63,385 nt of DNA, taken from positions 1 to 63,385 of the forward strand of contig CASEVP010000007.1 in the NCBI GenBank assembly GCA_949291345.1. The letters are read 5' to 3'. Position 1 is the stretch's first letter. Every line of letters begins with the position of its first letter. The notes beneath the pieces are model-generated. The model worked only from the letters and a program-made list of their open reading frames with translations, did no database searches and had not been told where the DNA came from. This DNA is from an uncultured Ruminococcus sp. (GTDB taxonomy: Bacteria > Bacillota > Clostridia > Oscillospirales > Ruminococcaceae). Made by a program: the position numbers and the translations under genes. Below, piece by piece: positions 29,892-36,746 of the stretch.

Positions 29892-29919
29892 ACACCCATT
29901 TGCGCTTTTGCATAGGATG
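29892..29919 (+). promoter_or_regulatory. Possible sigma-K-like promoter of dpaA
   Basis: AC (29892-29893), a 17-bp spacer and CATAGGATG (29911-29919) resemble the mother-cell sigma-K pattern (AC, 16-17 bp, CATANNNTA), with the last A replaced by G. No SigA promoter is visible before dpaA. dpaA homologues are mother-cell genes. The motif carries little information, so this is tentative. Confidence 0.3.
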
Positions 29920-30122
29920 AGATAGGGGACATCTGATCGATGGCGTAAGCCTAAGACAATTGATGAAAACCATACTTTTCTGTGTGAAAAAGGTGTCCCC
30001 GAATGCAGATAGTACCGCACGGCATATCGGGCGAATGTTCGGAAATCGGTGCTGTGCGGCACTGTTTTCGTCTGCAATCGGTGCAACGGTGAGCCGGAAG
30101 GCAGAAGCGGAGGCAGGAGACA

Positions 30123-31046
30123 ATGGAGACAAATCGGAAAATATTGGTCGCAGGAGGCGATAAAAGGCAGCTGTATGCGGCGGAAAAATTGGCGGCGTTG
30201 CTGCCATGGCAGGTGGACACAATCGGACTTTCCAAGTCGGATGTACAGTCGTCAGTATGTTCCATATGCGAAGAGACATTCCCCCATACCGTAAAGTATG
30301 ATGCATTGGTTCTACCGGTAATGCCGGTGGGAACACCCATGGAAGTGCCGGTATCCGACGGTGGAGAGGCGCTTTCAGTGCAGATGCTGCTGCAGCATGC
30401 AGCGCCGGGTGCCGTATTGTTTTGCGGGAGATGCAGCGATACCTTGCAAGCGGCATGCCAGTCAGCCGGCGTCGAGCCGGTAGATTATCTTGAACGGGAA
30501 GAATTTTGTCTGGGGAATGCCGTTCCAACGGCAGAGGGCGCCATTCAGATTGCAATGGAACAACTTCCCTGCACACTGTATGGAGCCAATGTACTGGTGA
30601 CAGGGGGCGGACGCATTGGCATGGCGCTGGCATCACGTTTGACTGGTCTGGGCACAAAGGTGTACGTGTGTGCGAGACGATGTGAGACCAGGGCATTTGC
30701 TGCGATGTTGGGATATGCGGCATATCCGATGGAGATGCTGGAAACACTGGCGCCTAAGATGCAGGTCGTGATGAATACCGTCCCCAAAATGGTAATCAAT
30801 GAGGCAGTATTAGAGCATTTGCCGGAAGATGTGCTGATCATAGATTTGGCATCAAAACCCGGTGGTGTGGACTTTGCAGCGGCAAAATCCCGCGGAATTT
30901 CTGTTGTGTGGGCATTGTCCCTGCCGCCAATGGTGTGGTGTTGCCATAGGAAAAATAACGGAAAAAAGGGCAATATTACTGTAAATAACGGAAAAACCGG
31001 ACATAATTGTGAAAATGCTACAAAAATGGAGAAAATATTAAGCTAA
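30123..31046 (+). CDS. dpaA: Dipicolinate synthase subunit A, 5' part, interrupted by insertion
   Basis: DpaA (SpoVFA) with DpaB makes dipicolinic acid for the spore core in the mother cell. Residues 1-267 (30123-30923) are normal DpaA, including the nucleotide-binding GGGRIGMALASRL and the late block IDLASKPGGVDF..ALSL. At 30924 the frame passes into foreign DNA, and 40 unrelated residues (PPMVWCCHRKNN...) follow to a TAA at 31046. The true C-terminus (PGKVAPKTAGEII...) lies at 35889-35990. As it stands the product lacks the conserved C-terminal helix and is probably inactive. Precise excision of 30924-35888 would give a 300-residue DpaA, the usual length. ATG with GGAGG nine bases upstream. 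Confidence 0.92.
   Translation: METNRKILVAGGDKRQLYAAEKLAALLPWQVDTIGLSKSDVQSSVCSICEETFPHTVKYDALVLPVMPVGTPMEVPVSDGGEALSVQMLLQHAAPGAVLFCGRCSDTLQAACQSAGVEPVDYLEREEFCLGNAVPTAEGAIQIAMEQLPCTLYGANVLVTGGGRIGMALASRLTGLGTKVYVCARRCETRAFAAMLGYAAYPMEMLETLAPKMQVVMNTVPKMVINEAVLEHLPEDVLIIDLASKPGGVDFAAAKSRGISVVWALSLPPMVWCCHRKNNGKKGNITVNNGKTGHNCENATKMEKILS
30924..30946 (+). repeat. Left attachment half-site of the element (attL)
   Basis: CC core (30924-30925), 8 nt, then the arm TGTGGTGTTG (30934-30943), inverted relative to the right end. The host side reads GCATTGTCCCTG in dpaA. Confidence 0.75.
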
Positions 31047-31074
31047 GAATTTTAAAAAAAATAGGGGAAGAGGC

Positions 31075-31103
31075 TTGACATGCACGAAATAATATGTTAA
31101 AAT
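31075..31103 (+). promoter_or_regulatory. Promoter of the dockerin/cohesin genes in the element
   Basis: TTGACA (31075-31080), a 17-bp spacer, TAAAAT (31098-31103). It is a vegetative SigA-type promoter inside the element, with a leader of about 155 nt. The cargo is therefore expressible before sporulation. Confidence 0.8.
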
Positions 31104-31267
31104 ACATTTGTAAATTGTTTATGACGCCTATTTTCAATAGGTAAATAAGCAAACCATTGCCGAAGAAACACCTTTAGGAATAGCGGTCTGAGGAGGATAC
31201 CTGTGGGGATTGAATGAGAGTATTCAAGCGGGCGGCAATGAAAATATGAAAAGAGAGGTAAGGAACA

Positions 31268-33391
31268 ATGAAGAAGACATTTCAGCGACTCATTGCGGCA
31301 GCTGTAGCAATTCCGGTTGCGCTGGGTCAGGTTCTTTCTGTTTCTGTTAATGCGGCAGAAACACAGCAGACGTATACCATTTCGATGGACAACATGTTGA
31401 TGGTAGAACCGGAAACAGGTTTTCCCATGGATGCAGACGATTCTAGCTCGGTTATTACCTTTACACAGGAATCTGACTGGAATACTGTACTGGCAGAAAG
31501 ATTGGGAACAGTAAACGCAGAAGCTGTGAATTTCGATATCAAGACAATTCTTGATGGTCTGAATTCTCCGAATTATTATGTAAATTTGCTGAAGGATATT
31601 GTAGCAGCATCTGGAAATCCAACCGCTACTATGAAGGATGGCGTTGTTACAATTCAAGGTACGGCAGATATGTCCGCTTATCTGGGTCCGGATTTGCAGG
31701 AAAAGCTGGAAGAACTGGGTTATGAAAATGAAATTGATACATCCGTTCTGAAAGATGTAGCGTATGAAGCAGTTATCACAACTGATTTTGCGGCAAGCAA
31801 GTCAGTAACAACATCAATGACGATCACTGCCGCTGGCGAAACCTACACGATCGGCACACTGAGTAAATATTTGGACAAGGTTTATACCAGTCTGTCTGAT
31901 CAGATTCTGAAGGCAGTAGATGAAAAGGCACAGGAACTGGCAGACGAATATGGTATTACAAAGGAAGAAGTTTTGGCAGATCCGTCCTTTAACATTCAGA
32001 GTGATCTGGAACAACTGGAATCTGTAATTTCGAACCTGAAAAATAAAATTCAGATTTTCGAAGATAAATATGCGTATTTTAAAAATCTGACAACCAATGG
32101 CGTGAAGGAATTCAAGACAGCAGATGACGCTGTTGCAATGCTGGTACAGTACATGGAAAAGCATGGCATTCAGTCGGCTGGTACTATGCCAACAACAGTA
32201 GATGGTATGGTTGAAAAATATGGTGCAGTATTTAACAACGCCATTACATCTGCTAATAATAGCTTGACAGAAGCCGGTGTAAATGTACAAATTGGTGTTA
32301 CAGCTGCTGATGTGGCAAAAATGCTGACAAGCGGTGATGCTGGTGACTTTAAAGCAAGTGCAGTAAACGGCGATTATACAATTGAATTCCGTGTTGATGA
32401 CGCACAGTACAGCAGAGTAGAGGCTTATGTTGAAGCACAGGTAGCTGAATTGTTCGGCGGTGAAAAGGAAGTAGAATCAGTAGAGACAGAAAAGATCGTA
32501 AAGATTGATGTAAGCATGGCTGGTGCTGCAACCTTTGATGTGACACGTGATGTTACTGTTTCTTTGAAGGACAAGGCTACAGTAACCACAACAAGCACAG
32601 ATGACGGTTCAACAACAACTACAACTGCATCGACAACAAGTACAGATGATAGTTCAACAACTACGACTGGCTCTACAACAAGTACAGATGATGGCTCAAC
32701 AACTACGACTGGATCTACAACAAGTACAGATGATGGCTCAACAACCACATCAGAGACAACAACGTTGCCGGTAGATGTAGAATCCATTTCTGTAGAATTG
32801 TTGGATGCAAGTGCATCAAATGGCGTATATTTCTCGGATGAAGCATCGTTTGATCCGGCTGATTTGATTGCATCTGTTGTTCTCACATTGAATGACGGTA
32901 CTGAGCAGACAGTTGATGTATCCGCACTGGCATTTGCACAAACACCGGCTGAAGTTTATGCAACAGTAGACTCGGAAGCAGGTGCTGGTAATGTTTACTT
33001 TATGGGTGAAGTTGGCTTAGTTTATACCGCAAATCCTGATGTTGTAATTGATACAAAAGCAACTGTAGCAGTTGCAATGAAGGGTGATACAAACCTGGAT
33101 GGTGCCGTAGATACTTTTGATGCATATGATGTATTGCAGTATTACGCAGAGGCAAATGCGGGAACTGATACAACACCGACTTTTGCTGCTGATACTGGTG
33201 ACAATGTACTTTTGACAAAATTACTTTATTATGTAAGTGATATCGATACAGAATCAAAGCTGGGCGTGGACAGTGAAGGTGCAACGGTTGATACATATGA
33301 TGCATATTATCAGCTGGCATTGTATGCAGCTATCAACGCTGGCGATACCGATATAACTTGGGATGATATTTTAAATAACGATTCTGAGTAA
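31268..33391 (+). CDS. Secreted dockerin protein with Thr/Ser-rich repeats
   Basis: A 707-residue exported protein on the dpaA element. It has a signal peptide (1-30, ending VNAAE) and a large helical and beta region of unknown fold (about 35-435). A Thr/Ser/Asp-rich linker contains four near-identical 14-15 residue repeats (TTSTDDGSTTTTGS type, about 440-498). A small beta domain follows (about 505-595). The C-terminal dockerin has two Ca-binding segments (DTNLDGAVDTFDAY and DSEGATVDTYDAY). It has no recognised catalytic domain. The dockerin core matches that of the SGNH protein at 26403 in the DAY..LxxYAxxxAG pattern, so both probably dock to the same cohesin type. ATG 31268 with AGAGAGGTAAGGA upstream. 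Confidence 0.85.
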   Translation: MKKTFQRLIAAAVAIPVALGQVLSVSVNAAETQQTYTISMDNMLMVEPETGFPMDADDSSSVITFTQESDWNTVLAERLGTVNAEAVNFDIKTILDGLNSPNYYVNLLKDIVAASGNPTATMKDGVVTIQGTADMSAYLGPDLQEKLEELGYENEIDTSVLKDVAYEAVITTDFAASKSVTTSMTITAAGETYTIGTLSKYLDKVYTSLSDQILKAVDEKAQELADEYGITKEEVLADPSFNIQSDLEQLESVISNLKNKIQIFEDKYAYFKNLTTNGVKEFKTADDAVAMLVQYMEKHGIQSAGTMPTTVDGMVEKYGAVFNNAITSANNSLTEAGVNVQIGVTAADVAKMLTSGDAGDFKASAVNGDYTIEFRVDDAQYSRVEAYVEAQVAELFGGEKEVESVETEKIVKIDVSMAGAATFDVTRDVTVSLKDKATVTTTSTDDGSTTTTTASTTSTDDSSTTTTGSTTSTDDGSTTTTGSTTSTDDGSTTTSETTTLPVDVESISVELLDASASNGVYFSDEASFDPADLIASVVLTLNDGTEQTVDVSALAFAQTPAEVYATVDSEAGAGNVYFMGEVGLVYTANPDVVIDTKATVAVAMKGDTNLDGAVDTFDAYDVLQYYAEANAGTDTTPTFAADTGDNVLLTKLLYYVSDIDTESKLGVDSEGATVDTYDAYYQLALYAAINAGDTDITWDDILNNDSE
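32588..32758 (+). repeat. Tandem repeat, four units of 42-45 bp
   Basis: Units begin at 32588, 32633, 32675 and 32717 with ACAACAAGTACAGATGATGG-type starts. Units 2-4 differ at only a few bases. They encode the Thr/Ser-rich linker and could expand or contract by slippage. Confidence 0.9.
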
Positions 33392-33427
33392 GATATCAAA
33401 GCAAACAATTATAGGTAGAATATGGAT

Positions 33428-33453
33428 GCGCTGTAAGGTGCATATTACAGCGC
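33428..33453 (+). repeat. Intercistronic hairpin between dockerin and cohesin genes
   Basis: GCGCTGTAA (33428-33436) pairs perfectly with TTACAGCGC (33445-33453). No T-run follows, so it is more likely an RNA-stability or partial-termination element than a full terminator. No separate promoter is seen for the cohesin gene. Confidence 0.6.
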
Positions 33454-33495
33454 AAACATATCAAATAAATTTATTTAGTGAAAGGAAATAGAAAA

Positions 33496-34221
33496 ATGAA
33501 GACTACATTGAAAAAGACAATGGCAGCTTTGTCTGCTGCTGCTGTAGTTGCTGCTTCCGCTGCTGTAATGGCTGCTCCGGTAAGCGCTGCAAGTGCTACA
33601 GTTTCTGTATCTAGTGCTACATTGACTATGAGTGAACTGGAAGCTGCTAATTATGAAGTTACTTTGATAATTTCTGGTAGCGAAGATGTAACAAACGCTG
33701 GTTTTGGTATGTCTCTTCTGGATGGTCTGACCTACGTTGACTGTAAAGGTACAGTTGCAGCAATGTGGGCAGCTGCAAAATATGCTGACGGCGAAGGTTG
33801 CTGGGTAGGTATGGCTGGTGCTTCTGCAACTCCGGCTGGTGCACTGGGTACTATCACTGTAACTGTTCCGGAAACTGCACAGCCTGGTGATGTTTATGCT
33901 GTACAGGTTGATACAGTTAGCAAAGTTGGCAACGATGCTCAGTATGCAAACATGACTATTGATACATCATATGATGTTGTAGGTTCTAACGGTACAATTA
34001 CAATTACTGAAGATCCGACTGAGCCGACAACTGAACCTCCGACGGAACCTGTAACTACAACTACAACTTCAACTCCGACAGCTACTCCGACTACAACTAC
34101 AAAGGCTCCGGCTAAGTCCACATCTTCTCCGAAGACTGGCGATGCTCTGCCGGTAGCAGGTGTTGCAGTTGCTGTTGCAGTAATCGGTGGCGTAGCTCTG
34201 GTTGCTAAGAAGAGAAAGTAA
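33496..34221 (+). CDS. Single-cohesin protein with sortase-type anchor
   Basis: A 241-residue exported protein. It has a signal peptide (1-31, ending VSAAS) and one cohesin-like beta-sandwich (about 35-170; SATLTMSELEAANYEVTL, NAGFGMSLLDGLTYVD, GALGTITVTVPETAQPGDVY). A Pro/Thr linker and a sortase-like signal follow (SPKTGD, a hydrophobic run, then KKRK). It would display one cohesin covalently on the cell wall to hold dockerin proteins or scaffoldins. SPKTG deviates from LPXTG at the first residue. The ATG at 33496 is preferred over a GTG at 33478 because GAAAGGAAA lies between them. It is co-transcribed with the dockerin gene on the dpaA element. Confidence 0.85.
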   Translation: MKTTLKKTMAALSAAAVVAASAAVMAAPVSAASATVSVSSATLTMSELEAANYEVTLIISGSEDVTNAGFGMSLLDGLTYVDCKGTVAAMWAAAKYADGEGCWVGMAGASATPAGALGTITVTVPETAQPGDVYAVQVDTVSKVGNDAQYANMTIDTSYDVVGSNGTITITEDPTEPTTEPPTEPVTTTTTSTPTATPTTTTKAPAKSTSSPKTGDALPVAGVAVAVAVIGGVALVAKKRK

Positions 34222-34275
34222 GAGATATTGCTGTGATAAACAGCGATAGATCACGCAACTGAATAATTACTAATG

Positions 34276-34316
34276 AAAAAGAGGCATCCTTACCTTGGTG
34301 GGGATGCCTCTTTTTT
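34276..34316 (+). terminator. Terminator of the dockerin/cohesin operon
   Basis: A 14-bp stem (AAAAAGAGGCATCC 34276-34289 with GGATGCCTCTTTTT 34302-34315) and T-run. It separates the cargo genes from the recombinase. Confidence 0.9.
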
Positions 34317-34343
34317 GCAAATACAGATTTGCAGGGTCGTCCG

Positions 34344-34368
34344 ATGCAGTATATCGCATATACTGCAT
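34344..34368 (+). promoter_or_regulatory. Perfect palindrome before the recombinase gene
   Basis: ATGCAGTATAT (34344-34354) and ATATACTGCAT (34358-34368) are perfect 11-bp inverted repeats around CGC, ending one base before the GAGGTGAG ribosome-binding site. It could be an operator or an RNA hairpin that limits recombinase translation. No SigA promoter is visible between the terminator at 34316 and this site. Confidence 0.7.
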
Positions 34369-34380
34369 TGAGGTGAGATT

Positions 34381-35853
34381 ATGCAGGCAATATATGCAAG
34401 GCAATCAGTAGAAAAAATTGATTCAATTTCAATTGAAATGCAAATACAGCAGTGTAAACGCATTTGTCGGGAAAATGATGCGGTGACCGTATGGAAGGAT
34501 AGCGGATTTAGCGGTACTACCACTGCGCGACCCGCTTTTCAACAAATGATGGAGCAGATTCGATCGGGAAAAATCCAAGAAGTATATGTTTATAAACTGG
34601 ATCGGATTTCTCGTTCATTATGCGATTTTGCAGCAATGATGCGTTTATTTCGAAAAAAAGGTGTTACTCTGTATTCTGTGCAGGAGCGATTTGATACACA
34701 AACGGAAACCGGCGGCATATTGCTTCATCTGCTAATGATGTTTGCCGAAATGGAACAAAAAACAATAGCTGCACGCGTTAAGGATAACTATTATGCCAGA
34801 GCCAAACGTCAGATGCCGCTGGGTGGGATTGCACCGTATGGATACCGATATAATGAGACAGGACATGATCTTGTGACGGAAGAGGCAGAGCGGGAAAATG
34901 TAGTGGCAATTTATCTTGCATACGGTGTAAAAGGTTGGAATGTGGAGCAAATTGTGCAGAGCATAAACCGACAAGGAAAAAATACTCGAACAGGACACCA
35001 TTGGTCAAATGCCGGTGTACTGCGAATTTTGCGAAATCCAGTTTACGTACGTGGAAATTATAGTGTAGTACAATTTCTGCAAAAAAAGGGCGCTGTGCTG
35101 GAGCATCCAACAGAATGGTATTGCCATAATAATGGATATGTGGTGTATGGTGATCCCCATCAGCGCCAAGGTCTTAAGTTTTCGCATTGGGAAGGAGAGC
35201 ATGTGACGGCTGGGCGCCATTTAGGTATCATCGATGCATCATTGTGGCTGGCGGTGCAGGAACGGCTTGATTGGCGTGGCGGTGCTTGTAACCGGGGTAC
35301 AGGCTCTTGTTCATGGATACAGGGATTGGTGACATGCGGTCTCTGTGGTACCCGATGTTACGCTCGAAACAATGGAAAAGGAGCGATGTACACCTACTTC
35401 GTTTGCCGTGGAAAACGGCTAGGCATTTGTACCGGTATCGGCGCCGTACAGACACACAGAGTAGAGTCATGTGTAGCTGGTGTGCTGCGAAAACGATGCA
35501 TGGAATTGTTAGCATTTGAAACTGGGGGAGAAGATGCTGAAACAATTTCTCAGAAAGACGCCATTGCACTTGGTGATTTGGAACAGCGCATACACACCTT
35601 GCTAGGGGCATTGTCAAGCGCAAACGTGTCAAAGGATGTGATCCAGGCAGAATTAGAACGACTTGTAAAGGAAAAAAAGGAAAAGGAGACAACACTTCGA
35701 GTAAAGCAAATGCGGCAGGAGCGTGATGTGTCGTTGTTTGATTGGGACAGCTGGTGGAAGAAAGCACCGCTGTCGGTTCGTCGTCAGACAGCGGGTATGT
35801 TGTTAGAAGAAGTGCGGCTTTATCCTTCAGAGATCCAAATTCAAATGCGGTAA
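34381..35853 (+). CDS. Large serine recombinase (putative sporulation-specific)
   Basis: A 490-residue site-specific recombinase. The N-terminal resolvase domain (1-135) has the nucleophile Ser9 in YARQS and the Arg cluster in KLDRISRSLCDF. The Recombinase domain (about 150-260; GIAPYGYRYNETG) leads to a zinc-ribbon (about 310-345; TCGLCGTRCY..CRGKRLGIC). A coiled-coil follows (about 385-445). It cuts att sites at a 2-bp core, fitting the CC shared by the two dpaA junctions. The gene ends 35 bases before the right junction, in the same direction as dpaA, as in skin-type elements with spoIVCA-like recombinases. ATG with GAGGTGAG. Mother-cell expression is inferred. Confidence 0.93.
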   Translation: MQAIYARQSVEKIDSISIEMQIQQCKRICRENDAVTVWKDSGFSGTTTARPAFQQMMEQIRSGKIQEVYVYKLDRISRSLCDFAAMMRLFRKKGVTLYSVQERFDTQTETGGILLHLLMMFAEMEQKTIAARVKDNYYARAKRQMPLGGIAPYGYRYNETGHDLVTEEAERENVVAIYLAYGVKGWNVEQIVQSINRQGKNTRTGHHWSNAGVLRILRNPVYVRGNYSVVQFLQKKGAVLEHPTEWYCHNNGYVVYGDPHQRQGLKFSHWEGEHVTAGRHLGIIDASLWLAVQERLDWRGGACNRGTGSCSWIQGLVTCGLCGTRCYARNNGKGAMYTYFVCRGKRLGICTGIGAVQTHRVESCVAGVLRKRCMELLAFETGGEDAETISQKDAIALGDLEQRIHTLLGALSSANVSKDVIQAELERLVKEKKEKETTLRVKQMRQERDVSLFDWDSWWKKAPLSVRRQTAGMLLEEVRLYPSEIQIQMR

Positions 35854-35867
35854 ATGCGTATGTGAGG

Positions 35868-35890
35868 TGACAACACCACATCGATATACC
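35868..35890 (+). repeat. Right attachment half-site of the element (attR)
   Basis: Arm CAACACCACA (35871-35880), 8 nt, then the CC core (35889-35890). The host side continues CGGGAAGG, the resumed dpaA frame. Confidence 0.75.
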
Positions 35891-35990
35891 CGGGAAGGTT
35901 GCACCCAAAACAGCAGGCGAGATCATTGCTGAGACAATTTGTCATATTCTCGAAGAGAGGGGACTCGCCCATGAACGATCTGAAGGGTAA
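35889..35990 (+). pseudogene. dpaA: Dipicolinate synthase subunit A, separated 3' part
   Basis: The frame from 35889 reads PGKVAPKTAGEII and on to LAHERSEG, then a TAA at 35988-35990. This is the conserved DpaA C-terminus, which the 5' part lacks. It has no start codon or promoter of its own. It is not decayed: frame and sequence are intact and overlap the dpaB start by 20 bases, the normal gene junction. So it is a displaced gene half that can be restored by excision, and not an ordinary pseudogene. Confidence 0.9.
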
Positions 35991-36561
35991 GCGAATCGGA
36001 TTTGTGGTGACCGGTTCGTTTTGCACCTTTTCGGCAGCATTTGCGCAAGCAAAAAAACTGCGGGAAATGGGTGCGGATCTGACACCAATATTTTCAGAAC
36101 ACGCGGCTGCGTTTGATACACGGTTTGGAAAGGCAAAAGAGCGGGTACAGGAATTGGAAAATATCTGCGATAAATCCGCACTTTTGTCAATTGTGGAGAC
36201 GGAACCACTGGGGCCTAAGGATATGCTGGATATTCTAGTGGTTGCGCCATGTACTGCAAATACGGCTGCAAAACTGGCAGCGGGCATTACGGATACCACG
36301 GCAGCCATGGCAGTAAAATCCATGTTACGCCGTCAAAAGCCAATTGTTCTGGCAGTAGCAACAAATGATGCTCTGCGGGCATCTGCCAAAAATTTGGGAT
36401 TGTTAATGAATACCAAGCATTATTACTTTGTGCCGTTGCGTCAGGATGCTCCCACGGAAAAACCGGCGTCGCTGGTGGCGGATTTTACAAAACTGCCCGA
36501 AACAGTGGAGGCAGCACTGCATCACACACAAGTTCAGCCGATATTCATACAATCAAAATAG
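35971..36561 (+). CDS. dpaB: Dipicolinate synthase subunit B
   Basis: A flavoprotein-like partner of DpaA (SpoVFB) for dipicolinic acid in spores. It has 196 residues with an N-terminal flavin-binding fold (GKRIGFVVTGSFCTFSAAF), SEHAAAFDTRFG, and VVAPCTANTAAKLAAGITDT. ATG 35971 has GAGAGGGGA upstream and lies inside the last codons of dpaA. In this arrangement dpaB would be out of reach of the dpaA promoter unless transcription runs through the element or the element is removed. The terminator follows at 36591-36629. Confidence 0.95.
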   Translation: MNDLKGKRIGFVVTGSFCTFSAAFAQAKKLREMGADLTPIFSEHAAAFDTRFGKAKERVQELENICDKSALLSIVETEPLGPKDMLDILVVAPCTANTAAKLAAGITDTTAAMAVKSMLRRQKPIVLAVATNDALRASAKNLGLLMNTKHYYFVPLRQDAPTEKPASLVADFTKLPETVEAALHHTQVQPIFIQSK

Positions 36562-36590
36562 TAGCGTAAGAAATATGTGGTATACTACAA

Positions 36591-36629
36591 TGGGTGGAAA
36601 CGGAAAAACGCCGAATTCCACCCATTTTT
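36591..36629 (+). terminator. Terminator of the dpaAB operon
   Basis: TGGGTGGAA (36591-36599) pairs with TTCCACCCA (36616-36624), then five T. Confidence 0.8.
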
Positions 36630-36746
36630 AAGGGTGCAATGCGCATGATTTGTCGTGGGATGACCAAGTGTTTTTGCACAACGAGGGTATCGGAGCCGTT
36701 GTCGGTGAAAGATACCGCAATGTTCCGATAGCAGAGGTGTAGGAAA

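Larger units (their letters stand above)
30924..35888 (+). mobile_element. Skin-like intervening element in dpaA with serine recombinase
   Basis: This 4,965-bp element splits dpaA after codon 267. A CC dinucleotide is found at both junctions (30924-30925 and 35889-35890), and joining there restores the frame. TGTGGTGTTG (30934-30943) at the left end and CAACACCACA (35871-35880) at the right end are inverted repeats, each exactly 8 nt from CC. They form a symmetric attP when the ends are joined in a circle. It contains a dockerin protein gene, a cohesin protein gene and a large serine recombinase next to the right end. It has no phage structural or replication genes. Architecture matches sporulation-excised elements such as skin in sigK. 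Excision itself is inferred. Confidence 0.85.

Noticed and set aside
30123..31046. Reading the 307-residue frame as a complete, normal DpaA
   Set aside because: The last 40 residues do not match the family, and the true C-terminus is found intact at 35889-35990.
32425..32886. Long minus-strand frame with Val-rich repeats
   Set aside because: It is the antisense shadow of the Thr/Ser-rich tandem repeat in the dockerin gene, with no start signal.
34357..34365. CATATACTG upstream of the recombinase as a sigma-K -10 box
   Set aside because: No matching AC at 16-17 bp upstream and no sigma-E -35 either. The sequence is explained by the palindrome.
35889..35990. Treating the dpaA 3' piece as leftover of a dead gene
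   Set aside because: Its frame is open, its sequence is conserved and it overlaps dpaB in the normal way. This fits restoration by excision better than decay.
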